Source of the DNA: Athripsodes cinereus
Lineage: Eukaryota; Arthropoda; Insecta; Trichoptera; Leptoceridae
Length of the DNA: 64,000 nt
Assembly: GCA_947579605.1 (NCBI GenBank)
Contig: OX388322.1
Coordinates: forward strand, 6,634,001-6,698,000
Direction: 5' to 3'
A program made the position numbers and the translations under genes. Below, piece by piece: positions 42,487 to 52,117 of this stretch. Below the pieces are notes generated by a model that made no database searches, had not been told where the DNA came from, and saw only the letters and a list, made by a program, of their open reading frames with translations. Within the stretch, counting starts at the first letter, position 1. Every line of letters begins with the position of its first letter.

Positions 42487-43019
42487 AAAACCCTCGGTTA
42501 TTATTATTGTGTTCCTTAAGTTTTAATATTGTACTGGTAAATTCTATCAAATATTTAATTAATGTACATACCTAAATAATGAAAATCTATTCAATTTATA
42601 TATACTTTTTTTTAATATTTTATAATTGTTCTTATATATAGGTATATTTTTTTTGTTGTCTTCAGAAATTTTAAGTGTATTTTTTGCAATTTGTTAATAT
42701 TTGTATGTTGTATTGAATTGAGATCAGTTTCAATAAATAAATAAAAAAAATATTTTAAGAAATTGGTAAATTTTTCCGCCACTGTTTTCTATATTATGGT
42801 ATATGTTATTTTATACATAAAAATATACATTATTATGTGTTTTTGTTACGTACAGTCCCAATTTTTAATTTATGTAATGTGTATTTCAATGTATTTTTCA
42901 CATACCATAATAATTATATAGGTGAGATTTTGATTAATTTATTAATAAGTACCGTTAATTGCTCAAATAATCAATAGCATAAAATATTTTTTTTTATCTA
43001 TTACTACTACTACTACTAT
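42487..43019. other. Unassigned AT-rich DNA
   Basis: TTTCAATAAATAAATAAAAA at about 42728-42747 looks like a plus-strand retroposon tail of unknown parent. (ACT)n lies at 43002-43018, directly before an FB-A end. Confidence 0.4.
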
Positions 43020-43270
43020 CCCATCAACGCATATTATCCTACAAGTGGGGTAGCCAGCAGACCAGCCGCATACAATAAACATTCACGCTGTCCCCTCCGT
43101 GTCAACAAAAATCGAAACATTCAAGTTGAGTTTCAAACTTCATCGTTCAATTTAAGATGTGAAGTGATTTCATTTCTTCGAACACCTACCTGTAACAGGA
43201 CATTCGAAAACTCACGGAAAATAGTGGGTGACCAATTTCTATGCTGGGTGCTCCACGGAATAATTTTTAA
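43020..43270 (+). mobile_element. FB-A half element (left arm, terminus to centre)
   Basis: CCCATCAACGCATATTATCC, GGGTAGCCAGCAGACCAGCC, GCTGTCCCCTCCGTGTCAAC, GGACATTCGAAAACTCACGG and the central GCTGGGTGCTCCACGGAATA. Confidence 0.8.
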
Positions 43271-43276
43271 CCCTCT

Positions 43277-43483
43277 ATAACATAACATAACATGTATAGA
43301 CAATTCACACAGATCGAGCAAGTCCTAAACTCAGATATGAATCTTGTATTATGGGTACTAGCGCGACGATACACATATAGGTACAATGCACTGAACACAT
43401 ACATGTAACATCCAGACCCAGGACAATTTGAAAAAGGTCATTCTTCATTCTGACCTGGCCGGGAATCGAACTCGGGACCTCGT
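43277..43483 (-). mobile_element. SINE-1 with truncated head
   Basis: Minus strand: ACGAGGTCCCGAGTTCGATT (B box), CCCGGCCAGGTCAGAATGAA, GGGTCTGGATGTTACATGTA, TCATATCTGAGTTTAGGACT, with a TGTTATGTTATG tail. The A-box half is absent. Confidence 0.75.
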
Positions 43484-43498
43484 CATATCACGGGATAT

Positions 43499-43710
43499 TA
43501 TCATAGTATTTCCCACAAGTGGGATAACTAACGGCTTGACTGTATGTAATGAAAATGTATGTTGTTATCTTTGTTCCATAAAATTAAGACATTCAGAATG
43601 AGAATCACGCCATTTTTGTCTTATTCGTGATATTTTAAACACTATCCCAAATTTGAGAATGATAAATGTCTTTATTTTTCGAACACCAGACTTTTACAGG
43701 AGAAATTGTG
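43499..43710 (+). mobile_element. FB-A half element (left arm)
   Basis: TATCATAGTATTTCCCACAA, GGCTTGACTGTATGTAATGA, AATTAAGACATTCAGAATGA, AATGTCTTTATTTTTCGAAC and ACCAGACTTTTACAGGAGA. Confidence 0.68.
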
Positions 43711-44269
43711 TGTATATAACCTATATTGTATCACTTCTTCTCCGATTTATCTTATGTAGCGATCTGAGAGAGCCCACTTAGTAGGTAACATATTATTTAT
43801 AATATTTAAGTACATAATCTTCGAATACAATGAATATATATAAGAGTTATATTACTTTATAAATGATGATAGTGGTTGATAGTAAAACGATAACAATAAC
43901 AATATTCGGCTATTCTTAATGTGACTCCTCCACCTGACGATGTCCCACGACCTGTAGTGGTGTAGCCGTGTCAAACGTGTGAAACTTCCCATACACATTT
44001 ATTACACATTATCATTGCAATGCAAGGCAGTTAGTTGTATGGATGGAGGTAGTCCGATATAATTCTTCATTTAGTATTATGTACACATCATTTTGTCACA
44101 GTATTAATAATAAGTATCGCAGAAGCAGCCTCTTAAAGATCAGAATCGGACTTAAGCAGGGTTGTACACATCACTATGTCAATATTATCACAAAAACAAC
44201 CTCTCAACTCTGAAATTAGAATCGGGCTTCGGAGTCGGAAGTTTGCGACTAAAAACTTTGCAAAAAAAA
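43711..44269. other. Unassigned DNA
   Basis: A loose internal duplication was noted: CAGAATCGGACTT near 44140 and TTAGAATCGGGCTT near 44216, each preceded by a CAGCCTC/CAACCTC block. Confidence 0.4.
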
Positions 44270-44340
44270 AACGACCCCTTTCACGGCACAAGCTTTTAGC
44301 TTAGTGTGAAAGGTGTATAAGGTTGTATTTGGGTTGTAAA
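44270..44340 (+). mobile_element. SINE-2 3' fragment
   Basis: CCCCTTTCACGGCACAAGCT, TTTAGCTTAGTGTGAAAGGT, GTTGTATTTGGGTTGTAAAA. Confidence 0.7.
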
Positions 44341-44356
44341 AAAAATGTGTTGTCTC

Positions 44357-44460
44357 GGCCTCATTCACAAGAGGTGGTTCGATCCCAAGTGCCAGCAAAC
44401 TCCTCTTTCACGACACAAGCTTTTAGCTTTCTGTGAAAGGTGTGGGAGGTTGTATACAAA
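44357..44460 (+). mobile_element. SINE-2, second tandem fragment
   Basis: CTCGGCCTCATTCACAAGAG, GTGGTTCGATCCCAAGTGCC (B box), CACGACACAAGCTTTTAGCT, GTGGGAGGTTGTATA. It lies 16 bp after another SINE-2 piece in the same orientation. Confidence 0.75.
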
Positions 44461-44671
44461 AACTAATTCTGTCCATTGTGAATATTTATGGACTAGGAGA
44501 TCAGCCTTCTTCTTGCACCTCTTCAGCTCTCTATTCTTCCATTAATAATCAGATGGAGTAATTTATACTTAACACTTTTGTGTTCATGTACCCAGTAGGA
44601 CCTTTTTCAATTTTGGCATTTTTCTGCAGCTCATGTTTTTTTCTACTTATCTCTACATCTAAATATCTATA

Positions 44672-45116
44672 ACATCACGGTATCTCCCACAAGAGGAGAG
44701 CTAGTGGACTAACCGTATGTAATGAACATACAGGCCGTTCTTTTTGTGCCACAAAATGGGCGGCATTCGTTATCAATACTGAATCGAAAATATCAAATTA
44801 ATGTCTTATTCATGACGTTTTATGAATACCTTTCACAGAACGTTCAAAGACCTGCAGGAAAGAGTGGGAACCAATAATTTTCACCGGTATAGACTAGATC
44901 TCCCACTCTTTTCTACCAGTTTTCAAGTGTCCTGTAATAGACAGATATTTGCAAAAACATAACTTTTAAGACGTTTAACATCTTCACTTCAGCAATGAGG
45001 TATGCATCCACCTATCCTGGCTGTCTTAACTTTTATTGGCACGAAAAGGACAACTTGAACTTTTGATACGAACAGTTGGTCTGCTGGCTACCAACGTGTG
45101 TGAAATTCCGTGATGG
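44672..45116. mobile_element. FB-A fold-back element, full-length copy 2
   Basis: Left ACATCACGGTATCTCCCACA. Right GTGTGTGAAATTCCGTGATGG. TA lies outside both ends (44670-44671, 45117-45118). The centre at about 44880-44905 joins TTCACCGGTATAGACTAGAT to CTCCCACTCTTTTCTACCAG. The left arm differs from the consensus in lacking most of the GGATGGGTGGC block, whereas the right arm retains it, so the arms have diverged independently. Confidence 0.8.
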
Positions 45117-45118
45117 TA

Positions 45119-45879
45119 TGAATAAATGAATGAATGAAAAATACTTACAAAATTTTATTTTTTACTTGTTGTCTAAACACATTGATTTTTTTTATGTACT
45201 TGCTTGTGTATATTTAGACGTTGCATACCTATATGTAGAATCATAGTAATAATTTTACGAACTGACACCTTGTTATTTTAATTATTATTTTTTTACTTGT
45301 AATTATAGTTTTTTTTATTATTATTTTGGATTTACTTGTTGTTACTTTTATTTTTCTGTTATCAACATGTAAAAGATGAAAGCCGTAAATGTACTTGAAT
45401 AAAATTAAAAAAATATATACATATATTTTGCCACCCCCTGTTGAGGAACTTACTTCCACCTATACCAGCACGTATAAGTACGTAAGTACTATCTGTAAGT
45501 AATAATATGTAATACCTAATTGTTTTTCTCTCATTACATATTATTATTACCATTATTATGTAGGTGTTTCTTTACTACTACTACTACTACTACTACATGC
45601 CACTACTTACCACCAATACATAGGCACAATAATGCAACTATATTATACTGTTAATATATAGGTATATTGAGCATTAGGTATAATTATATATTATATTCAT
45701 TCATTGGGTTACTGTGTCATACTGCTTTTCATATTATCAACTTCACAGTATGTATTCGAATATCGAACCTTTCAAAGTTCCGATAGATTTAAATTAATTT
45801 ATTTAAAACCAGATTCATCTTATGAATAAAATATTTTAAAACAAATTCAAACGTAACAACTAAGCTCTCTCTTTGGGTT
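45119..45879. other. Unassigned AT-rich DNA
   Basis: (CTA)n at about 45573-45597. Minus-strand frames are low-complexity K/I-rich and not genes. Confidence 0.45.
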
Positions 45880-46012
45880 AGTTGGAAGATATCACGTCCC
45901 TGCGATAAACTCGCCCATCGTACAAAATTATTCGTTTATACCATATTGTCATTTTATTACTTTTATCCAAATATTTTGTACAATAAAGTTTATTATTATT
46001 ATTAAGCTCAAA
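45880..46012 (+). mobile_element. LINE/SINE 3' tail with (ATT)n end
   Basis: GGGTTAGTTGGAAGAT, ATCAC-gtccct-GCGAT (one mispair), AAACTCGCCCATCGTAC, spacer, TTGTACAATAAAGTTTATTA. Confidence 0.78.
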
Positions 46013-46127
46013 AATCAATATTTTATCAAAGCATTGTATAGGTAATTTGTTCAAATTTAATTTGTCTATAATTCGAACATGCCTGATTTACTTTCAATGA
46101 CATTTTTTTGACGGCTGACTACGTATA

Positions 46128-46334
46128 CCTGTGGGCCTAGTCAAAACACATTTTAACGTTACGTTTTCGTTTCGTTTTCGTTCAAACAAGACGACGTTGC
46201 GAGAACGCGTCAATTTTCGTAGCTAAAATACACAAGTAGCTACAAAAATTGACGCGTTCTCGCAACGTCGTCCACGTTTGAACGAAAACGAAACGAAAAC
46301 GTAACGCTAAAATGTGTTTTGACTAGGCCCACTG
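46128..46334. mobile_element. Palindromic TA-flanked MITE, ~207 bp
   Basis: The left arm GTGGGCCTAGTCAAAACACA (46131) and the right arm TGTGTTTTGACTAGGCCCAC are inverted copies. Complementarity continues for about 95 bp per arm with only a few differences (for example TTTTAACG versus TTTTAGCG). The centre is GTAGCTAAAATACACAAGTA. TA dinucleotides lie at 46126-46127 and 46335-46336. A Tc1/mariner-type origin is possible from the TA and the CAGTGGG-like end. Confidence 0.8.
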
Positions 46335-46336
46335 TA

Positions 46337-47393
46337 TTTTTGTAATTCGAACGTTGAAAACCCAATTTTTAAAATATAGTCGTTCTGAGATTATCTACAG
46401 TTGCAAATCGTTGGTCTGTTCATTTCAGATGAAGGGATTTAGAATATTTTGTAGATTAATAAAGTATATCAGCACAAGCACGAAAATTAAACGAACTATG
46501 CACGACAAAACAAAGGAACATCGATTATGTACGTAGCATAACATGATTACATCTCCAAAACAAAATACGATCAGGCCTTTTCGTCACCATAGTAACACAT
46601 ACATTTTGGCTAGTGTCGTTTAATCCACACTTTTTAAGTCTATGGGAATGTTGTTATACAGCGTCCTTGATGTGATATATTCACGTTACGGCTCTACAAA
46701 AGTGGTCTGATTATAAACTTACAAGAATGAATGAAAAATTAATCATATCCCAATTACATATAATAATTCTAGGTATTAACACACATTAGTCAGGCTTAGA
46801 AGGAGCATAGATCACGTACTTATCTTGTATCACCATTAGATTTTCATATACGTTCTCTGTATTTAAGCACAACTATAAATATACATAAGATAAATCCTAT
46901 CTCCAACAAAACGAGCTATAACGTAAAAGAAGGAGCGACTGTATTTTCAACGCTTATACTTGTACACTTAGTGAGAAGTAGTCAGTGTTGCTATAAATAA
47001 TAAACAATTATTATGGATATATATAATAAATGTTACGAAAACTTTTAGTTTCCTGAGAACGAAAACGAATCTTGTAGTTTTTTTCTCATAACGTTATTAT
47101 TATTTTATCGTATGAATAAACATAATATTATAATATATATTAATTATTATTGTTGTTGTTTATATATTTACCGGTGTTCATTTCTTCCAATTAATTGTTT
47201 TAATTATTACCTTACCTAGTTCAATGTGACAGCTGAATATTTTGAGTCAAGTCTGAGGGAACAAGGCGACAGTTACGTAAATTGTTACATTTTTTGAGGA
47301 TAGTTTTTTTTGGCGAATATTATATTTTTAAAACTATCATCGTCAATATCGATCGTTTCCAAATACATAATTCCGATCAATCATTCATTCAAA
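46337..47393. other. Unassigned DNA
   Basis: No gene or bounded element was recognised. Confidence 0.4.
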
Positions 47394-47433
47394 CCATCTT
47401 GCCATATCCCACAATTGGAGTGGCCAGCAGATG
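47394..47433 (+). mobile_element. FB-A terminal fragment
   Basis: CCATCTTGCCATATCCCACA, ATTGGAGTGGCCAGCAGATG. Confidence 0.6.
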
Positions 47434-47498
47434 TGAAGCGTTATAGTTTACATAGATTTTTATATATAATACCTAGATGGAGTACTCGTATGTATTGT

Positions 47499-47746
47499 CA
47501 TTGTAATAAAGTGAGGCACCATTTTTCGGCACTTTTGACAGATCGGTTGGCGAAAAGAAGTGTGGTAAATCGATTAAAACCTCGACAAGAACTTCAAAAA
47601 ATGTCCAATTACGTTTTTATAAATGTAAAAATGATATATTTTTATAAAAATGTCAGAAATACTTCATAAAAAGTAGGAAACACCACACGCTCTCGCCAAC
47701 CGTTCTGTCAAAAATTCATAGAATTTTTGCCTCACTTTTGTAAATG
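47499..47746. mobile_element. MITE with ~60-bp inverted ends, ~248 bp
   Basis: Left: CATTGTAATAAAGTGAGGCA, then TTTTGACAGATCGGTTGGCG and AAGTGTGGT. Right, inverted: CATTTACAAAAGTGAGGCAA, then TTTTTGACAGAACGGTTGGC and GCGTGTGGT. The centre is AT-rich. The class and target duplication were not determined. The 119-codon frame over 47310-47669 reads through it and is not a gene. Confidence 0.7.
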
Positions 47747-47993
47747 AGTCAGGGTTCTAGGTTTTGTATGGAATTGTGTGATAGTTTAACGATACCTTAA
47801 TTCAAAAATCCCTAAAAATAGCCGAACGAATTTAGTGATATCGTACCCAAAGAACATTTTCTGATATGTTTTTAATAAAGTTGAGGAAATTTTAAATATT
47901 GGTACCTACTCGCTCTATGTATGTTACAATTGTTTAAGAATGTGAACGGTGTATTATATTACATTTATTTATTAAAGAAAGTGGTGCTCGATC
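47747..47993. other. Unassigned DNA
   Basis: Nothing was recognised. Confidence 0.4.
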
Positions 47994-48030
47994 CTTTCTG
48001 CCTACCCTGCGAGGGAAGCGGCGTGATGGT
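47994..48030 (-). mobile_element. FB-D-like terminal fragment
   Basis: CTGCCTACCCTGCGAGGGAA and GCGGCGTGATGG, followed by TA. Confidence 0.5.
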
Positions 48031-48296
48031 ATGCATGTATGTATTTATTAAAGCAACAACGGCATGGGCCTTTTACACGATGTAGCGATTCACAAATCTA
48101 CACAACACATATATTAAAATTTCAATTAAAGTAAAAATAATCAAAGTAGGTAGGTATGCACATAAATATTAAAAAAGAAAAACTAAAAACAAAAAAAAAA
48201 GTAAGGATCATTGTAATAAATGAAATATCATAGATATAGAGAGTAGTCAGGTCGTTTTGGACGAAATAATAAAAAAAATAAAAAATAAACAATAAA

Positions 48297-48560
48297 TCTA
48301 ACATCTTCATTTAGGCAGTGCTGAATTATGCAATCCTGGATGTCTTCTTATTTTATGAGAAAGTAATGATAACTTTTGTGTTCATTACATGACGTTGTTT
48401 CACTGGCTGCGTAACTTCAAAGATATCCGAAATATTGTAGTTAGGATTTATAGTTTGTTTACCCAGTGGAAAATAAAGAATAGGTTTCTCATTATTTTCT
48501 ATACATTTTCGAATGTCTTGTAGAAGGCAGGTGTTTGTAAAAACTCACTTATAAGACAAA
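48297..48560 (-). mobile_element. FB-A right-arm fragments, rearranged
   Basis: ATCTAACATCTTCATTTAGG to CACTGGCTGCGTAAC (48297-48432) is followed by the more central block TTTTCGAATGTCTTGTAGAA, GGCAGGTGTTTGTAAAAACT (48507-48550). Their order is swapped relative to the family, so two copies or a rearrangement are involved. Confidence 0.55.
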
Positions 48561-48633
48561 CAAGATCTACAATTCAGATTATATTAAGGGTTGCAGCCTC
48601 CTATGGACATTATAGAAATGATAAAGTTGATAT

Positions 48634-48880
48634 TTTTCAACCGACGGTACTTGATGGAAAATCATGTTGAATTAATTATAAATAAAACACTTATTTATCC
48701 ACAGTGACTTTTTTATTGGACGCGAGCCGGCTTGGACGAGCTTCCGCTCTTATCATCAGGCTAGCGAAAAGTAAATAAATCACAAGTTGGTGACGAATGT
48801 AGTATGTTATTGGATAGCAAAACAAAAATGGTGATTAAGACAGTGGTAACAAACAATTGAAATAGAGTGTGTACCGTTGT
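48634..48880 (-). mobile_element. Second copy of the 27987-28283 hammerhead-like element
   Basis: Minus strand: CTATTTCAATTGTTTGTTAC, CACTGTCTTAATCACCA, GCCTGATGATAAGAGCGGAA, GCTCGTCCAAGCCGGCTCGC, GTCCAATAAAAAAGTCAC, then TTTTATTTATAATTAATTCA. The GAAA of copy 1 is CCAA here, so a ribozyme fold would be inactive. TTCAACCGAC at 48639 suggests that the parental element has this block at both ends in inverted order. Confidence 0.72.
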
Positions 48881-49117
48881 GGACGGATTTTAAGAAAAAT
48901 ATCTCCAGCATTTTCCTTTTAACGATATTGAAATGTCAGTTCCTGTCATCCATACTCTTCATGCAAATTCTTTATAAGGAAGGGCTCAAGGTTCTCCTGA
49001 AGGGCTCCCCTTGATAAAATACAACCGTTAATGTCCACCAACTCTTTTCTTGAACGAAGCTCAAAATATGCTTACAGGTACATTATATTTTCTACGTACT
49101 AGTTGTTCGCTTTGACT
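48881..49117. other. Unassigned DNA
   Basis: Nothing was recognised. Confidence 0.4.
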
Positions 49118-49227
49118 CAATTCAGATTGAGGTTTTGCACCAATTAAGAATGTCTTGTATTTTTTAATAGCGCGAAGAGCACTAGTTAGACAGCTGGCTA
49201 CCCCACATGTGGGACATGCCGCTATGG
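49118..49227 (-). mobile_element. FB-A right-arm fragment with terminus
   Basis: ATTCAGATTGAGGTTTTGCA, AAGAATGTCTTGTATTTTTT, CAGCTGGCTACCCCACATGT, and GGGACATGCCGCTATGG followed by TA. Confidence 0.7.
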
Positions 49228-49708
49228 TATAGTAATAGTAGTATAGTTTGATATTGAATAGTAAGTAAGAATAGAAATGCAGTGTTGGACAAAATATTGA
49301 ATCACACTTTTTACATGGGAATAATGAAAATATTTATATAAATCGTTATCAGTCAAATGCATTTGGCAAATAACAAAGTACCCTATATAGATTGTCTGAT
49401 AACAACAAAGATAACACACATGTGTTTATTATTATTATATTATGTTACTATATTTATCTATGTAGTAGAACATTGACAGTCACGTTATATTGAGAAAAGC
49501 CGTGGCAATGATCTATAATACTAACTATTATCGTTCTAGTAATCATTAACACAATCTATCCATCTATCCTTCCGATTATAGTGATGATCTAATGACTAGG
49601 TACCTGATTAAAATCATTATACCGCCTATATCATCGCTCGTTTTAAATAATGATTTTTTTTTTAAATTTGAACATCCTGTTAATTTCCTATAAGTTATTT
49701 TCTTTTCT
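49228..49708. other. Unassigned DNA
   Basis: Nothing was recognised. Confidence 0.4.
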
Positions 49709-49945
49709 ATAACATCATGGTATTTCCCACAAGTGGGGTAGCCAGCTGACTAATTGCATCTAATAAACATGAAGCTGCGTACTCTCCGTGCCAATATAAA
49801 ATTAAGCTTTGAGGATGGGTGACAAACTTCATCACTGAATTTAAAATATAAAGTGTCTTTATTTTTCGAACACATTCTTTTTACAGGACATTTGAAAACT
49901 TACGAAAAAGAATGGGAGACAAGTTCTTTGCCGGATGCTTTAAGT
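49709..49945 (+). mobile_element. FB-A half element (left arm, terminus to centre)
   Basis: ACATCATGGTATTTCCCACA, GTGGGGTAGCCAGCTGACTA, TGAGGATGGGTGACAAACTT, GTCTTTATTTTTCGAACACA, GGACATTTGAAAACTTACGA, and a GCCGGATGCTTTA centre. Confidence 0.78.
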
Positions 49946-50029
49946 TCTTATGTGAAACGTTTCCTATGTGAAATGTTCAACACGAAAGAGGTTTTGGAGA
50001 AAATTCTATACACTGTAACATAATGGAAA

Positions 50030-50112
50030 ATGTTACATTACATTACATATATATGGGCAATTCACATAGATTCAGCTAGTCCCAAACTAATATATGAATC
50101 TTGTAGAACCTA
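50030..50112 (-). mobile_element. SINE-1 tail fragment
   Basis: GGGCAATTCACATAGATTCA, GCTAGTCCCAAACTAATATA, TGAATCTTGTAGAACC correspond to the 3' quarter of SINE-1. Confidence 0.6.
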
Positions 50113-50244
50113 TGAAAGCTGAAGGAAAAGGTAGAAAATCGATGGGCTGCTCCAGAAGACAAGAATAGGTGTCAAACATGGTACAGTGAAAGACTTAGTA
50201 TAGGGGGGCTAGGGACCCTGGACTCAACTATGTTATACCTATAG

Positions 50245-50360
50245 GTGTATACAGACCCAGTGACCCACCCATGAGGACAATTTCAGTTTGAATGTGCGGA
50301 TAAATAAGGGTCTACGACTCGTAAGATCCGGGTGTGAGGTGAGTCTCTTCAATGACCTTA
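50245..50360 (-). mobile_element. Possible degenerate SINE-1 body
   Basis: ACAGACCCAGTGACCCACC, GGTCTACGACTCGTAAGATC and GTGAGTCTCTTCAATGACC loosely match the middle of SINE-1. Low certainty. Confidence 0.35.
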
Positions 50361-50461
50361 ATAGGACATGAGAGAAATACGATGTAGATATGTTGAAAAA
50401 TTTATGAGCTCAAAAATCTATACTTTCACATAGATTAAAGTTTATAATAGGTAAATCTAGA

Positions 50462-50596
50462 AAATCTTCAATTCAGCAATGAGATATGTCACCCATCCTG
50501 ATGGATTTATTTTATATCGGTGAAAAAGAGAATTACATTCAGGTTAATAATATTTAGAGAGTCAACTGGCTAAATTTGTGGAAGGTGTCGTGATGG
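50462..50596 (-). mobile_element. FB-A right-arm fragment with terminus
   Basis: AATCTTCAATTCAGCAATGA, TATGTCACCCATCCTGATGG, AGTCAACTGGCTAAATTTGT, and GTCGTGATGG followed by TA. Confidence 0.68.
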
Positions 50597-51057
50597 TATG
50601 GACATAAATATAAAAAAAAAACTAGTTTTATGTTCTTAATTGGCAAGTTCTCGTATTCTTTTGTTTTGGTGCCATTGTCCTACTATAATTCCTAATGTCA
50701 ACGCTCCTAAGGTTAACAACAGAAATAGCTTAGATCCTTGACCGACTGTTGCATATTATTATTACGCACGTAATATCTGATAAAAGATAACTGACTTTAG
50801 GACAATGCTCTTTTGGGAGAACATGTGTGGGTGAAAAATCTCCATGCAAAAAATATCCGGGGTGAATGATATGAAAAACACGTGTAATGGAAGCGAATAG
50901 TGTGTGTCCTTTTTTCGTATTCAGTTGGTGTTTTTTTTTTTATATCAATCACATCAAATGATATTTTTTACTAATGAAACTTTAAAATTTCAAAACATGA
51001 AAGATTTTTAGAATAATGTGGGAACCAAAATTAAGTAGCATAAATTTCCACGGTAAA
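50597..51057. other. Unassigned DNA
   Basis: Nothing was recognised. Confidence 0.4.
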
Positions 51058-51220
51058 AAAAGGTATCCCACTCCACTCTGTAAGTTTTTGGGTGTTCTAT
51101 AAATGGCAGATAGAACATCTCGTGAAGGACATTTAACATCTTTAATTCAGCGATGAGGTATGCCACCCATCCTAAATACCTTAACTTTTGCTGGCATGAA
51201 GAGGGTGCTTACATATTTTT
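51058..51220 (-). mobile_element. FB-A right arm, part left of a nested insertion
   Basis: GTATCCCACTCCACTCTGTA, AATGGCAGATAGAACATCTC, AATTCAGCGATGAGGTATGC, ACTTTTGCTGGCATGAAGAG, then CTTACATA. The arm resumes at 52078. Confidence 0.72.
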
Positions 51221-52077
51221 TTTTATTATTCACTTTACATTAGTTACAATATTTCAAATCAATACAAAGTATAACAAAATATCAGTTAAACAATTCAACA
51301 TTACATTAGTTACAATATTTCAGATCAATACAAAGTATAACAAAATATCAGTTAAACAATTCAACTTTACATTAGTTACAATATTTCAAATCAATACAAT
51401 TATAACAAAATATCAGTTAAACAATTCAACTTTACATTAGTTACAATATTTCAAATCAATACAAAGTATAACAAAATATCAGTTAAACAATTCAACTTTA
51501 CATTAGTTACAATATTTCAAATCAATACAAAGTATAACAAAATATCAGTTAAACAATTCAACTTTACATTAGTTACAATATTTCAAATCAATACAAAGTA
51601 TAACAAAATATCAGTTAAACAATTCAACTTTACATTAGTTACAATATTTCAAATCAATACAAAGTATAACAAAATATCAGTTAAACAATTCAACTTTACA
51701 TTAGTTACAATATTTCAAATCAATACAAAGTATAACAAAATATCAGTTAAACAATTCAACTTTACATTAGTTACAATATTTCAAATCAATACAAAGTATA
51801 ACAAAATATCAGTTAAACAATTCAACTTTACATTAGTTACAATATTTCAAATCAATACAAAGTATAACAAAATATCAGTTAAACAATTCAACTTTACATT
51901 AGTTACAATATTTCAAATCAATACAAAGTATAACAAAATATCAGTTAAACAATTCAACTTTACATTAGTTACAATATTTCAAATCAATACAAAGTATAAC
52001 AAAATATCAGTTAAACAATTCAACGAACAGAGGGTGAGTTTATCGCTAAAATACGATGTCTTCCAACTAACCCGATA
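51221..52077 (-). mobile_element. Retroposon 3' tail carrying a minisatellite, nested in FB-A
   Basis: Minus-strand order: GGGTTAGTTGGAAGAC (about 52057-52072), hairpin ATCGT-atttta-GCGAT, AAACTCACCCTCTGTTC, then twelve 66-bp units, then GTGAATAATAAAAAAAAA. The tail organisation matches the other tails, but the spacer before the terminal A-rich repeat has been multiplied. No coding region. Confidence 0.78.
51234..52024. repeat. Minisatellite, 12 units of 66 bp
   Basis: The unit starts TTTACATTAGTTACAATATT, continues TCAAATCAATACAAAGTATA and ACAAAATATCAGTTAAACAA and ends TTCAAC. The 791 bp equal twelve units minus one base: the third unit has CAATTATAAC for CAAAGTATAAC. The units are otherwise nearly identical. 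There are no variable spacers. The frame LVTIFQINTKYNKISVKQFN is a by-product of a unit length divisible by three. Confidence 0.95.
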
Positions 52078-52117
52078 AGTCCGCTGGCTATCCCACTTGT
52101 GAGGAATGTCGCATATA
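52078..52117 (-). mobile_element. FB-A right arm, part right of the nested insertion
   Basis: AAGTCCGCTGGCTATCCCAC, TTGTGAGGAATGTCGCATAT completes the arm begun at 51058. Confidence 0.65.

Noticed and set aside
45573..45597. (CTA)n as a telomeric or centromeric repeat
   Set aside because: A short trinucleotide microsatellite. The insect telomere unit TTAGG is not seen in tandem anywhere in the window.
47310..47669. 119-codon ORF as a host gene
   Set aside because: Begins at an FB-A end and runs through the MITE at 47499-47746. No domain.
51153..51440. 95-codon ORF with repeated LVTIFQINTKYNKISVKQFN
   Set aside because: Reads through FB-A into the minisatellite. The unit length is divisible by three, so an open repeat frame is expected by chance, and a one-base deletion breaks it.
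51234..52024. Possible CRISPR-like array
   Set aside because: The 66-bp units are contiguous and identical, with no variable spacers, in an insect-type genome. It is a minisatellite within a retroposon tail.
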